NCBI RefSeq assembly: GCF_947495315.1
Contig: NZ_CANLYD010000011.1
Span: 124,001 to 188,000, forward strand
Reading direction: 5' to 3'
Origin: an uncultured Aquimarina sp.
Lineage (GTDB): Bacteria > Bacteroidota > Bacteroidia > Flavobacteriales > Flavobacteriaceae
DNA: 64,000 bases
Part shown: piece by piece, positions 8,579 to 18,545 of the stretch
How the letters are laid out: every line of letters begins with the position of its first letter
Numbering within the stretch: position 1 is the first letter of the stretch
The notes under the pieces: generated by a model
The model's input: only the letters and a program-made list of their open reading frames with translations
The model's database searches: none
What the model was told of the DNA's origin: nothing
Position numbers and translations under genes: made by a program

Positions 8579-9232
8579 ATGAAAAAATTTTTAGTTCTCG
8601 GAGTACTGTTTATACTGCCTATAGTAATGTATTTGTTTTTTGCTTCAGCGGTAGATAACTTTTCTAAACTTCCTGTATTAGAAGAATCCATAGGTAATGT
8701 TGATCACTTCGAAAGTCTAACAGGAGAACAGATTACTTTAAAAGATAAGATCACAGTATTAGGTTTTTTTGGAGAAGATATTCATAATAAAAAAGGGCAC
8801 GCTTTTAATCTAAATCAAAAAATTTATAAAAAAAACTATGAGTTCCGAGATTTCCAATTCGTAATGATTTTACCATATGGAAGTGAAAATGCTGCTAAAG
8901 AACTCTTAGAAGAATTGGATGATATAGAAGATGTATCAGGATGGAAGTTCCTTTTTGGAACTCCGGAGGGCATTCAGAGTTTTTTTAAAGGTCTAAGAAC
9001 TCCTTATACATTAGACCAAAGAAAAGCTACTAACTATGTGTTTATAATTGATAAAGATGGGAATCTAAGAGGTAGAGATGGTAATTTAGAGAAAAATGAA
9101 GAAAAGATATATGGTTATGATACTAGTTCGGTAGGGGATCTTAATAACATTATGGTAGATGACGTAAAGGTTATTTTGGCCGAATATCGTTTGGCACTGA
9201 AAAAATACAAAGCAGATCGTAAAGAAAAATAG
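8579..9232 (+). CDS. SCO/thioredoxin-fold-like membrane-anchored protein lacking cysteines
   Basis: 217 residues from the ATG at 8579, which directly precedes a membrane anchor (MKKFLVLGVLFILPIVMYLFF). A TTG at 8504 would add 25 residues without hydrophobic character. The periplasmic domain follows the SCO outline: a strand ITVLGFFG where SCO has its copper loop, and the late hairpin YVFIIDKDGNLRGR where SCO has the His ligand. I see no cysteine in the protein, so it cannot bind copper like SCO. It lies 3 bp before a genuine SCO gene. It may be a structural or chaperone partner; the function is not established. Confidence 0.7.
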   Translation: MKKFLVLGVLFILPIVMYLFFASAVDNFSKLPVLEESIGNVDHFESLTGEQITLKDKITVLGFFGEDIHNKKGHAFNLNQKIYKKNYEFRDFQFVMILPYGSENAAKELLEELDDIEDVSGWKFLFGTPEGIQSFFKGLRTPYTLDQRKATNYVFIIDKDGNLRGRDGNLEKNEEKIYGYDTSSVGDLNNIMVDDVKVILAEYRLALKKYKADRKEK

Positions 9233-9235
9233 AAA

Positions 9236-9970
9236 ATGAAGAAGTATTCATACGTAGGTATATCATTTGTTATATTGATTTTTGGAATTATTTTTATTCC
9301 TAAAATTGTGAATAGAGTTAAGGATACTTCTATTGTGAAAAATGATAGAATGAGTGCCGACAATCCTGTGGCTAATGAAAAACTATCTTATATAAAAATC
9401 AATGGAAAACCTAGAAAAGTTCCTGAATTTGCATTTCTGAATCAAGATAGCTTATTAATTACGAATCATGATTATAAAGGAAAGGTATATATAGTTGATT
9501 TTTTCTTTACAAGTTGCCCTACTATTTGCCCTAAAATGACCAGTAATATGGTGTATTTGCAAAACAGACTTAAGAATTATGAGAATTTTGGAGTAGCTTC
9601 TTTTACAATTAATCCAAAACGTGACTCACCAAGCATACTTAAAAAATATGCAGAAAATTATGAGATTACTGATCCTGATTGGAATTTGCTAACTGGAGAT
9701 CGAGAAGATTTATATGATCTGGCTAATGCTGGTTTTAATATCTATGCAGCAGAAAACCCTGAAGTTCCTGGTGGTTTTGAACACAATGGATACTTCGCCT
9801 TAATAGATCAGGAAGGGTATATTAGATCTCGCTATGATGCTTCGGGAAACCCAATTATATATTATAGAGGAACCATCGGGGTCGAAGAAGGAAAAGATGA
9901 AAATGACGAAGAAGAGCAAATCACAATCTTATTAGAGGATATCAAAAAACTATTAAAAGAAGATGAGTAA
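9236..9970 (+). CDS. SCO1/SenC copper chaperone
   Basis: 244 residues with an N-terminal membrane anchor (about residues 6-22) and a periplasmic thioredoxin-like domain. Copper ligands are present: Cys94 and Cys98 in SCPTICPKM and His183 in FEHNGYF. SCO proteins deliver copper to, or reduce, the CuA centre of oxidase subunit II. The context (ctaB, subunits III and IV, DUF420) fits that role. It overlaps the next gene by 8 bp. Confidence 0.95.
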   Translation: MKKYSYVGISFVILIFGIIFIPKIVNRVKDTSIVKNDRMSADNPVANEKLSYIKINGKPRKVPEFAFLNQDSLLITNHDYKGKVYIVDFFFTSCPTICPKMTSNMVYLQNRLKNYENFGVASFTINPKRDSPSILKKYAENYEITDPDWNLLTGDREDLYDLANAGFNIYAAENPEVPGGFEHNGYFALIDQEGYIRSRYDASGNPIIYYRGTIGVEEGKDENDEEEQITILLEDIKKLLKEDE

Positions 9971-10508
9971 TAGTATATCAGAGGTCGAGAAGAAATACAA
10001 TAAATGGATTATCATTTTATCAATAGTTATACCACTGGCGGTGGCTGCCTTATTTGGTGTAAACCTTCGTAGATTAGGCTTTGATGTAGAGCCTTTAACA
10101 TTTTTACCTCCAATTTATGCAAGTATTAATGGATTGACCGCTGTTATTCTTTTAGCTGCATTTTGGGCAATTAAAAATAAGAAGGTGAAGCTACATGAAA
10201 AGCTAATGAAGACTGCAATAGTGTGCTCCGTATTATTTTTGGTAATGTATGTCACTTATCATATGACGAGTGATTCTGCAAAGTTTGGAGGAGAAGGAAT
10301 GATTCGATATATATATTATTTCATATTAATTACGCATATAGTATTATCGATCGTCGTGATTCCATTTGTTTTGGTAACCTATGTAAGAGCATTAGCAAAA
10401 AATTTTGACGGACATCGAAAAATTGCAAAAATCACATTTCCTCTATGGTTATATGTAGCGATAACTGGTGTAGTAGTATACGTAATGATAGCTCCATACT
10501 ATAGTTAA
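9963..10508 (+). CDS. DUF420 membrane protein (CtaM/YozB-like)
   Basis: 181 residues with about five transmembrane helices. Intramembrane histidines occur in KLHEKLM, VTYHMTSD, LITHIVLS and FDGHRKIAK, as in DUF420. CtaM of this family is required for maturation of heme-A oxidases in Firmicutes, so an oxidase-assembly role is likely here. Its start overlaps the SCO gene end by 8 bp, which points to translational coupling. Confidence 0.88.
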   Translation: MSNSISEVEKKYNKWIIILSIVIPLAVAALFGVNLRRLGFDVEPLTFLPPIYASINGLTAVILLAAFWAIKNKKVKLHEKLMKTAIVCSVLFLVMYVTYHMTSDSAKFGGEGMIRYIYYFILITHIVLSIVVIPFVLVTYVRALAKNFDGHRKIAKITFPLWLYVAITGVVVYVMIAPYYS

Positions 10509-10551
10509 TACTAAAAACTTAATTTCTCATTCTAATGTAGGCAGGACCAAA

Positions 10552-10770
10552 ATGAAAACAAAAATACTTTACATATCAATTTTATTTTTGCTCTTCACAA
10601 TTTCTGTAGATGCACAATGCGCTATGTGTCGTGCTGTTTTAGAAAGTGAAGAAGGCCAGCAAACTGCCAGAGGGATTAATAATGGAATTGTATATTTAAT
10701 GATTATCCCATACGTTCTTATTGGTGTTATAGGGTACGTTATGTATAGGAATAAAAAGAAAGCCAAATAG
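10552..10770 (+). CDS. small membrane protein with CxxC, oxidase cluster
   Basis: 72 residues: signal peptide (about residues 1-22, ending VDAQ), then CAMC exposed just after cleavage, a short polar region, one transmembrane helix (about 46-65) and a basic tail NKKKAK. The CxxC facing the periplasm next to SCO and DUF420 suggests redox or copper handling, but this is inference. I know of no characterised homologue. Confidence 0.75.
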   Translation: MKTKILYISILFLLFTISVDAQCAMCRAVLESEEGQQTARGINNGIVYLMIIPYVLIGVIGYVMYRNKKKAK

Positions 10771-10844
10771 GGTTGAGAAAAGACAGTGAATAGTGGTATG
10801 TTTTTTGTTCCTTACCTATTTCGATTTTAAAAATGGGTTTGCAT

Positions 10845-13778
10845 ATGATAAAAAATATACTTTTAGCTATTGGGTTGTTAATGTTTACGTTTGGATTTGG
10901 CCAGATTCCTACCCTCGCTATTCATAAAGATGATAAAAAGACCAATTTACCGATACATAAACTATCAATTCAGATAGATGTAGTAGGTAATATTTCCAGA
11001 ACCACATTCGATATCACATTTTATAACCCTTATGAAAAAGTTTTGGAAGGAGATTTTTCATTTCCTCTTAATGAAGGACAAGATGTTTGTAGGTATGCTT
11101 TAGATGTTGATGGGGATCTTCGAGAAGGAGTAGTTATTGAAAAGATCAAAGCCAGACAAGTGTATGAAGCAGTGGTTCGTCAGAATATAGACCCTGGGAT
11201 TTTGTCTAAAACCAAAGGTAATTTTTATAAAACCAGGATATATCCGATTCCAGAAAAGGGGTATAAAAGAGTACTCTTTGCTGTAGAACATATACTTCCA
11301 ATAATAGGTAATGAGTTACACTATTTGCTACCTATGACTATGACAGAGGAAGTAGGAACATTTTCTTTGGAAGTGAATGTGATAAAAAGTGAGAAAAAAC
11401 CAATATTACAATCAGAAGACTATCCACAATTTGCTTTTGACAATATTTCTGAAATTTATCAATTGAACTTCAATCGAGAAAAGTATCAGCCCGCAAAAGA
11501 ATTGAATTTTAGAGTTCCGTTTTTTAACAAAGCTGATCAGTTTGTATATACAGAAATGTATGAAGGGCGAAATTATTTTTATACTAGTTTTAAGATTCCT
11601 GAATTTGAAACTAAACCTAAATTAGCCCCCAAAAATATCGCGATCTATTGGGATTGCTCTTTTTCTGGAGAAAAACGAAATATTGAACTAGAGCTTAGAG
11701 TTTTAAAGAAATATCTAGAAAAGCTTAAAGGAGAAAAAGAGGTTCGTGTTCATGCCTTTAATTATCAAGAAACTGGCGATAAGGAATTTAGAATTACAGA
11801 TGATGCCTCTGTGTTAATTTCGTATTTGCAAAATATTCCCTCTGACGGCGCTACGAGATTAGAGAACTTAAATTTTGCTAGAGATTATGACGAAATTTTA
11901 CTCTTTTCGGATGGGATTTCTACTATCGGAAATGAGAATATAATATTGCCAAAAACACCTATTTATACGTTTAGCTCTTCTCCTGGATCAAATTATAGTA
12001 CTTTGAAGTATATAGCTTCAAAAACTAATGGAAAATACTTGAAGCTCGACGAAAAATCTATAGATCGTGCGTTAGGTAAATTGAACACCTCTAGTGTTCA
12101 GTATATGTCTTTCGATGTTGATCAAGAAGAATTTGAAGAGATTGTAGTTTCTTCAGATACTTATGAAAGAGGTAGTTTTACAATGGCTGGGATCTCCTTA
12201 GGACAGGATGCGGAGTTTACAGTTAATTTTGGAAACGAAAAAGGAACTGTATGGAGTAAAAAAGTCAAGGTAAGTACTAATAATACAGATCGAGCAATTA
12301 TCCCAAGAGTTTGGGCTCGATTTAAGATAGGAGAGCTTGATATGCAGTATCAAAAAAATAAGCAAGCAATAACTAATTTAGGAAAAGAGCACGGAATTGT
12401 CACTCGCAATACTTCTTTTATTGTGTTGGATCGTATAGAAGATTATGTAACCCATGAAATAGTTCCTCCCAAGGAATTACAAAAAGAGTATTATAAACTA
12501 CTGGAGCGAAAAGCGAAAAAGAAAACAGAAGACGATCGTGACATGCAAAAAAGGAATGTAAAGCAATTATCAATGTTAAAAGATTGGTATGAAACGATTA
12601 TAACACCTAAAAGAGATATTGATAAAGCGATAAGAGCAGGAGAAGCTGCTGCGAATAGGAATATGTCAGCAGCAGAACGAAGAAGGATGGCGGAATTGGA
12701 AGAAACGCAAAGAGTGTTAGAAGGAGTGCATCATAGAATGGCGCCACCTACTCCTCCAGTGCTTGCTGATATAGTAGAAGATGATTTAGAAATAGAAGAA
12801 GTGGTAATAATTGAAGATGTAGCAACCGAAGAGTCTATTAGTGTAAATAAAAGGAGAAGATCTAGTAAAATTTCAGGGCCAAAAATTAAACTACTCGCAT
12901 GGCAACCACAAGCTCCGTACCTTGATAGTTTAAGAGACGTTTCTCCTAGCAAAACGGTTTTGTTGTACCATCGGTTAAAAGAAGAGTATAAGCATACTCC
13001 TTCTTTCTATATCGAAGTAGCAGATTTCTTCTTTAAGAATAAAAATAAAAAACAAGCAGTTGTAGTATTGTCTAATCTATTAGAGCTTGATCTGGAAAAC
13101 GCAGAACTTCTTAAGGTTGTTGCCAGAAGGCTGCTGGATGAGAACGAAAATGAATTAGCCATTGAAGTGTATAAGGAGATACTGGAACTTCGTCCAGAAG
13201 AACCTCAATCACATCGAGATCTAGCCCTTGCTTATGTTCAAAATAAAGAATTCCAGAAAGCTTTGAATCTGTTCAATCATATCTTAAATACAAAATGGGA
13301 ACGATTTGGATCTATCAAAGAAGTTGTATTGAATGAGATGAATATGTTGATTAATCAGCATAAGGCAAATTTGGATATTTCTATAGTAAATAAGGAGCTT
13401 ATCTATGAAATGCCTATAGATGTGCGTATTGTAGTAGATTGGAGTAGTAATGATAATGATATAGACTTATGGGTGATGGATCCTAAAGGTGAAAAGTGTT
13501 TCTATCAGAATAAGCGAACAGAAATAGGAGGAAAGATAAGTACTGACATTACTGCAGGATACGGCCCAGAAGAGTTTACGCTAAAGAAAGCGACAAGAGG
13601 ATTTTATACTATATATGTAAATTATTTTAGTGAATCTCGTCAGAGTATTATAGGTCCTGTTACTGTATATGCAACAATGTATACCAACTACGGTAGAAAG
13701 TATCAGATAGCCAAACGAATAGCTATCCAGTTAGAAGACGGAAAAAAGACATTGCAAATCGGACAACTGGAGTTTTAG
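10845..13778 (+). CDS. VIT-VWA-TPR-DUF2135 secreted protein
   Basis: 977 residues from the ATG at 10845; an ATG four codons upstream is less apt, because the signal peptide begins at MIKNILLAIG and is probably cut after GFGQ. Domains in order: VIT domain (about 25-150), VWA domain (about 265-420) with a MIDAS-like DCSFS starting at Asp270, a charged linker, TPR-like helices (about 710-840), and a C-terminal beta domain with NDIDLWVMDPKGE typical of DUF2135. VIT/VWA proteins mediate protein contacts at the cell surface or periplasm. No partner is obvious; the flanking genes are oxidase assembly and ABC export. Confidence 0.82.
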   Translation: MIKNILLAIGLLMFTFGFGQIPTLAIHKDDKKTNLPIHKLSIQIDVVGNISRTTFDITFYNPYEKVLEGDFSFPLNEGQDVCRYALDVDGDLREGVVIEKIKARQVYEAVVRQNIDPGILSKTKGNFYKTRIYPIPEKGYKRVLFAVEHILPIIGNELHYLLPMTMTEEVGTFSLEVNVIKSEKKPILQSEDYPQFAFDNISEIYQLNFNREKYQPAKELNFRVPFFNKADQFVYTEMYEGRNYFYTSFKIPEFETKPKLAPKNIAIYWDCSFSGEKRNIELELRVLKKYLEKLKGEKEVRVHAFNYQETGDKEFRITDDASVLISYLQNIPSDGATRLENLNFARDYDEILLFSDGISTIGNENIILPKTPIYTFSSSPGSNYSTLKYIASKTNGKYLKLDEKSIDRALGKLNTSSVQYMSFDVDQEEFEEIVVSSDTYERGSFTMAGISLGQDAEFTVNFGNEKGTVWSKKVKVSTNNTDRAIIPRVWARFKIGELDMQYQKNKQAITNLGKEHGIVTRNTSFIVLDRIEDYVTHEIVPPKELQKEYYKLLERKAKKKTEDDRDMQKRNVKQLSMLKDWYETIITPKRDIDKAIRAGEAAANRNMSAAERRRMAELEETQRVLEGVHHRMAPPTPPVLADIVEDDLEIEEVVIIEDVATEESISVNKRRRSSKISGPKIKLLAWQPQAPYLDSLRDVSPSKTVLLYHRLKEEYKHTPSFYIEVADFFFKNKNKKQAVVVLSNLLELDLENAELLKVVARRLLDENENELAIEVYKEILELRPEEPQSHRDLALAYVQNKEFQKALNLFNHILNTKWERFGSIKEVVLNEMNMLINQHKANLDISIVNKELIYEMPIDVRIVVDWSSNDNDIDLWVMDPKGEKCFYQNKRTEIGGKISTDITAGYGPEEFTLKKATRGFYTIYVNYFSESRQSIIGPVTVYATMYTNYGRKYQIAKRIAIQLEDGKKTLQIGQLEF

Positions 13779-13996
13779 TGTTACTAAATCTTTAACATTT
13801 TCATAACATAATAAAGTGTAACGAAATTGGAGTAGGAGAAGTCTTATGATATAAGACGACACTAACCAATCCATATTTTTTCTAGGGCGGGAAACTAGAA
13901 AATTAATCTACTAATCTATCATTATTTAAAGTCAGTGAGTCTTAGTTAAAGGAAAACAGGTGTAATTTTATATCTGATAAATCTTAACCTTGTATT
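13779..13996. other. intergenic region before ABC exporter operon
   Basis: 218 bp without a gene. It contains an inverted repeat TTTTCTAG...CTAGAAAA near 13877-13902 that lacks a following T run. No clear TAnnTTTG promoter was found. Confidence 0.4.
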
Positions 13997-14698
13997 ATGA
14001 TTGAAATTAAAGACTTACATAAATCTTACCAAATGGGAAGCAATTCTCTTCACGTTCTTAAAGGAATTAATTTTAGTGTTAAAGAAGGAGAGTTAGTTGC
14101 GATTATGGGATCTTCGGGTTCTGGGAAATCTACATTACTAAATATTTTAGGAATGTTAGATGAGGCAGATACCGGAAGTTATTTTCTTGATCAAGTTCCT
14201 ATTAAGGGATTAAATGAAACAAAGGCCGCGCAGTATCGTAATAAGTTCTTAGGTTTCGTTTTTCAATCTTTTAACCTAATTAATTACAAATCTGCATTAG
14301 AAAATGTTGCATTACCCTTGTATTATCAGAGGAAGAAAAGAAAAGAAAGAACTGAAAAGGCCATGGAATATTTAGGCAAAGTTAGCTTAGCAGAATGGGC
14401 AACACATTTACCTAGTGAACTTTCTGGAGGACAAAAGCAAAGAGTAGCAATCGCACGTGCATTAGCAGCCGATCCAAAGGTATTATTAGCAGATGAACCA
14501 ACAGGAGCTTTGGATAGCAAAACTTCTTACGAAGTAATGGATATAATCCAAGGTATTAATGATGAAGGAAAAACAATATTAGTTGTAACTCACGAAGAAG
14601 ATATTGCTAACATGTGTAAACGTATTGTACATCTCAAAGATGGTGTTATTGTAGAAGATAAGGCTGTAGAACAAGTAAGAGCATCGCAATATGTTTGA
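13997..14698 (+). CDS. ABC transporter ATP-binding protein (MacB/LolD type)
   Basis: 233-residue ATPase of the LolD/MacB/FtsE class. Walker A GSSGSGKST is at residues 38-46, signature LSGGQ at 142-146, and Walker B VLLADEP at 162-168. It energises the two permeases that follow. Its 3' end overlaps the first permease by 8 bp. With the adaptors and the TolC-like protein downstream it looks like a tripartite exporter; the substrate is unknown. Confidence 0.94.
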   Translation: MIEIKDLHKSYQMGSNSLHVLKGINFSVKEGELVAIMGSSGSGKSTLLNILGMLDEADTGSYFLDQVPIKGLNETKAAQYRNKFLGFVFQSFNLINYKSALENVALPLYYQRKKRKERTEKAMEYLGKVSLAEWATHLPSELSGGQKQRVAIARALAADPKVLLADEPTGALDSKTSYEVMDIIQGINDEGKTILVVTHEEDIANMCKRIVHLKDGVIVEDKAVEQVRASQYV

Positions 14699-15920
14699 TA
14701 GAGATAGATGGCAGGAAATTTTTGAGGCAATAGGTAAAAATAAGTTAAGAACTTTTTTATCAGGATTCACAGTTGCATTAGGAATATTAATTTTTACTAT
14801 TTTATTGGGGTTAGGTAATGGTTTACTTAATAGTTTCCTTAGCAGTTTTGTGGATGATGCTCAGAATGTAATTTTTATTAGAGGGGGAAGAACTTCTAAA
14901 GCCTTTAAAGGATTCCAGGAAAATAGAAGAATTCAGTTTGAAAATGAAGATTTCGAATTTATAAATTCTAATTACATTGGTAAAGTGGAATATGCTACGC
15001 CAAGAATTTATCGTAACGGATTAGCTAAGTATGAGAAAGAATCGGGGAGTTATAGTATAAGAGCGGTTCATCCGGATCATCAATATCTAGAAAAAACGAT
15101 CATGATGAAAGGGCGATATCTTAATGAAGCAGATATTGTAGAAAGAACAAAAAATATCGTTATTGGAAGGCTTATAGAAAAAGATCTTTTTAAAAATGAA
15201 AGCGCCCTTGGAAAAACTCTTGATGTAGATGGTATAGCTTATAAAATTGTTGGTGTATTTCAGGATAGTGGTGGCGATAATGAAGAACGAATACTCTATA
15301 TGCCGTATAAAACAGTTCAGTTACTTTTCGGGAATAATGAAGATTTAGATCAAATCAATATATCCTATAATATGGCGATGGATACAGAGCAAGCTATTGC
15401 TTTTTCTAAGCAAATTGAAGAAGACTTTAAGAAAAAATTCAATGTATCGCCTGATGATCAAAGTGCAATAAGAGTTCGAAGTTTTGCAGAGGATATTAAG
15501 GAAACTATGGTAATTCTAGGCGGTATCTATGCGCTTATATTTGTTGTAGGAATAGGAACATTAATTTCAGGAGTGATTGGTATTGGAAATATTATGACTT
15601 TCAGTATAAAGGAAAGAACAAAAGAATTGGGTATTAGAAAAGCTTTAGGTGCGTCTCCTAGATCTATTGTAGCAATGGTGCTTCAAGAGTCGGTTTTGAT
15701 TACGGCTGTAGCTGGATATTTAGGTCTGTTATTAGGTATGCTAATTTTGAAACTAATAGGTAATAACTTAGAAGATTTTTTTATTCTTAACCCAAAGGTA
15801 GATACAGGTGTTATCGTAGTAGCAACAATTACGTTAATACTTTCAGGATTGTTAGCTGGATATATTCCCGCGAGAAGAGCTGCAAAAATCAAACCGATCA
15901 TTGCGCTTAGAGACGAATAA
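14691..15920 (+). CDS. ABC transporter permease, MacB/FtsX type (1)
   Basis: 409 residues: an N-terminal helix after DRWQEIFEAIGKNKLRTFLS, a large periplasmic MacB core domain (about 45-260), and three C-terminal helices of the FtsX domain with KERTKELGIRKALGASP between the first two. The end ARRAAKIKPIIALRDE is typical. It probably forms a heterodimer with the next permease, which has the same topology and the same opening motif. Confidence 0.93.
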   Translation: MFDRDRWQEIFEAIGKNKLRTFLSGFTVALGILIFTILLGLGNGLLNSFLSSFVDDAQNVIFIRGGRTSKAFKGFQENRRIQFENEDFEFINSNYIGKVEYATPRIYRNGLAKYEKESGSYSIRAVHPDHQYLEKTIMMKGRYLNEADIVERTKNIVIGRLIEKDLFKNESALGKTLDVDGIAYKIVGVFQDSGGDNEERILYMPYKTVQLLFGNNEDLDQINISYNMAMDTEQAIAFSKQIEEDFKKKFNVSPDDQSAIRVRSFAEDIKETMVILGGIYALIFVVGIGTLISGVIGIGNIMTFSIKERTKELGIRKALGASPRSIVAMVLQESVLITAVAGYLGLLLGMLILKLIGNNLEDFFILNPKVDTGVIVVATITLILSGLLAGYIPARRAAKIKPIIALRDE

Positions 15921-15936
15921 ATAATAATAATTTGGT

Positions 15937-17199
15937 ATGAAATTTATATTCGAAAGAGATACCTGGCAAGAAATATACGGAGCAATTCGTAAGAATAAAA
16001 TCAGAACTATAATCACTGTTATAGGTGTAACTTGGGGAGTGTTTTTGTTTGTAGTTCTTTTAGGAATGGCGAAAGGTTTGGATAATAGCTTCAGAAGTCA
16101 GTTTAATGATTTTGCTACGAACACTATGTTTCTTTGGGGACAACAAACCAGTATGCCTAATAATGGCTTTAAAAGAGGTAGAGGCATGCAACTTACTTTG
16201 GATGACGTAGAGGCTTTAGAGTCGCAAGTAAGTGACATAGAATATATTGCACCACGTAATGTTACAGGGCAATGGGGAACACCTCCTGGTCAATTTGTTA
16301 GAGGATCTAAATCTGGGGCGTTTAAAGTATTCGGAGATTACCCAACTATAGATAAGGTGTCAAAGAAAAAAATATTTGATGGCGGTAGGTTTATCAATGA
16401 AGAAGATATTAAATATGAACGTAAAGTTTGTGTGATTGGTGAAGATATCTATAAACAGTTTTATGATAAAGAAGAAGAAGCTATAGGTGATTTTGTAAAA
16501 ATTAACGGTATATATTTTAAGGTAATTGGTGTGTATAAGCCTACTCAACAAGGATTTGAAGGAGATGATTCTATTTTCCTTCCTTTTACTACGTTTCAGA
16601 CTATTTTTAATCAAGGAAGAAATATTTCTTGGATGGTGATAACGGCTAAAGCGGATAAGAATATAGTGAATACAGAAGCCAAAATAAAAACCGCGCTTAA
16701 GCGAATGCACGATGTGCATCCTGATGATGATCAGGCTTTTGGAAGTTTTAATCTGGGAGAAGAGGTTGCAAAAGTAAATGGATTTTTGTCTGGAATGCGA
16801 TTAATAACGTACATCGTTGGTATAGCTACACTTATAGCAGGTGTGATTGCTATTGGTAATGTTTTACTAATAACCGTTAAAGAGCGCACACGAGAAATTG
16901 GAGTAAGAAGAGCATTAGGAGCAACTCCAGCAGAAATACGAGGGCAAATAATGTTAGAGTCTATTATGCTAACTTTTATAGCAGGCCTTATAGGCTTTGT
17001 TTTTGGAACTATTGTACTTTGGGGAGTAAATAGTGCTATTGGTAATAGCGATGATGTCCCCATATTGAATCCTACAGTAGATTTCTTTGCCGTGGTCGGA
17101 GCATTACTGTCTATAGTCCTTTTAGGAACAATAATCGGTCTAATTCCTGCTCAAAAAGCGGTAAGTATAAAACCAATTGAAGCATTAAGAGAAGAATAA
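15937..17199 (+). CDS. ABC transporter permease, MacB/FtsX type (2)
   Basis: 420 residues with the same plan as the preceding permease: RDTWQEIYGAIRKNKIRT before the first helix, a periplasmic core domain, and an FtsX domain with KERTREIGVRRALGATP and the end SIKPIEALREE. It lies 16 bp downstream of its paralogue, so the pair arose by duplication and is cotranscribed. Confidence 0.93.
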   Translation: MKFIFERDTWQEIYGAIRKNKIRTIITVIGVTWGVFLFVVLLGMAKGLDNSFRSQFNDFATNTMFLWGQQTSMPNNGFKRGRGMQLTLDDVEALESQVSDIEYIAPRNVTGQWGTPPGQFVRGSKSGAFKVFGDYPTIDKVSKKKIFDGGRFINEEDIKYERKVCVIGEDIYKQFYDKEEEAIGDFVKINGIYFKVIGVYKPTQQGFEGDDSIFLPFTTFQTIFNQGRNISWMVITAKADKNIVNTEAKIKTALKRMHDVHPDDDQAFGSFNLGEEVAKVNGFLSGMRLITYIVGIATLIAGVIAIGNVLLITVKERTREIGVRRALGATPAEIRGQIMLESIMLTFIAGLIGFVFGTIVLWGVNSAIGNSDDVPILNPTVDFFAVVGALLSIVLLGTIIGLIPAQKAVSIKPIEALREE

Positions 17200-17230
17200 A
17201 ATAACAATCAAAATAACCTAATCGATCAAA

Positions 17231-18355
17231 ATGAAGAAGTTTTTTAAAATTTTATTAGTTGTAGTTTTTATAGCCTTACTAGGTTTTTCTGGTAAGTACC
17301 TTATAGATTCCAATAGTAAATCGCCTATAGTATTTACTACAGAAAAAGCTTTTAAAACCTCAATAGAAGAGAAAACAGTGGCTACGGGAAAAGTAATTCC
17401 GGAGGATGAGGTAGAAATCAAACCTCAAATATCAGGAATTATCGAAAAAATATTTGTAGAAGAAGGAGAGCCAATAAAGACGGGTGATTTAATTGCTAAA
17501 GTAAAAGTTGTGCCTAATGAACAATCGTTAAATAGTGCTAGAGGACGAGTTAAAAACGCACAGATTGTATTGAGTAATTCTAAAACAGAATATGACAGAA
17601 ATAAAGCCCTTTTTGAAAAAGGAGTGATTTCTAGTCAGGATTTTAATGCAATCGAGCTTAATTACAATCGTGCTAAGCAGGATGTTTCTAATGCACAAAG
17701 TGATCTTCAGATTATAAGGTTAGGATCTGCTGGAGGATCTTCTTCGGCAAACACAAATATTAGAGCTACGGTGTCAGGAACAATCCTAGAAATACCTGTA
17801 AAAGAAGGTGATCAGGTAATAGAGAGTAATAATTTTAATGCAGGAACTTCTATCGCTACTATTGCAGATCTAAACAAAATGATTTTTGAAGGTAAAGTAG
17901 ATGAAGCAGAAGTAAGCAAGTTAAAAATTGATATGCCCCTTAAAGTAAGTCTTGGTGCCATTAGAGATAAAGAATTTGATGCAAAACTTAAATTCATTGC
18001 GCCTAAAGGTAACGAAGAACAAGGAGCAGTTCAATTTAAGATTGAAGGAGAAGTGTTTTTAGATGACGAGTATTTTGTAAGAGCGGGTTATAGTGCTAAC
18101 GCTTCTATTGTGTTAGATATTAAAGAAGATATTTTAGCAATTAAAGAAGCATTATTACAATTTGATAGAAAAACAGAGGAACCTTATGTGGAGATCAAAA
18201 CAGGAGATCAGGAGTTTGAGAAAAGAGAAATAGAGATTGGTTTATCTGATGGTATTAATGTAGAAATAGTATCTGGCTTAACAGAAGAAGATGAGATTAA
18301 AGTTTGGAATAAAACTGAGCCAATTAAAATAGAACCAGAAGGAAGTCAAAACTAA
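17231..18355 (+). CDS. periplasmic adaptor (HlyD/RND type) of the ABC exporter
   Basis: 374 residues: N-terminal anchor (about 5-22), lipoyl-like half motifs (VEIKPQISGIIEKIFVEEGE and the later ATVSGTILEIPVKEGD), a helical hairpin (about 95-165), a beta-barrel domain and a membrane-proximal domain. Adaptors link the inner-membrane pump to a TolC-like duct. It directly follows the two permeases. A second adaptor occurs further downstream. Confidence 0.9.
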   Translation: MKKFFKILLVVVFIALLGFSGKYLIDSNSKSPIVFTTEKAFKTSIEEKTVATGKVIPEDEVEIKPQISGIIEKIFVEEGEPIKTGDLIAKVKVVPNEQSLNSARGRVKNAQIVLSNSKTEYDRNKALFEKGVISSQDFNAIELNYNRAKQDVSNAQSDLQIIRLGSAGGSSSANTNIRATVSGTILEIPVKEGDQVIESNNFNAGTSIATIADLNKMIFEGKVDEAEVSKLKIDMPLKVSLGAIRDKEFDAKLKFIAPKGNEEQGAVQFKIEGEVFLDDEYFVRAGYSANASIVLDIKEDILAIKEALLQFDRKTEEPYVEIKTGDQEFEKREIEIGLSDGINVEIVSGLTEEDEIKVWNKTEPIKIEPEGSQN

Positions 18356-18373
18356 ATAATCACTGAAAATTAT

Positions 18374-18410
18374 AATACCTATTTTTGATTTCATTATAGG
18401 TATTTTATAA
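18374..18410 (+). terminator. weak hairpin after the first adaptor
   Basis: AATACCTAT (18374-18382) pairs with ATAGGTATT (18396-18404), followed by TTTATAAA. AT-rich with a poor T run, so it may be only an attenuator or chance hairpin. Confidence 0.4.
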
Positions 18411-18545
18411 AGAAAGGATTTTTTTTATAAATAAGTGTAACAACAACGATCAATAGTATACAAATAGGTGTTGTGAAATGAACTTTAAAACATTTTGTTG
18501 TTTTTGGTTAGTTTCCATCTGACCTCTTAAAATAAAGAAAAACGG

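Noticed and set aside
12731..12952. Open frames on the opposite strand of large genes (for example inside the VIT/VWA gene)
   Set aside because: Their composition mirrors the real gene, with no start context or recognisable protein features.
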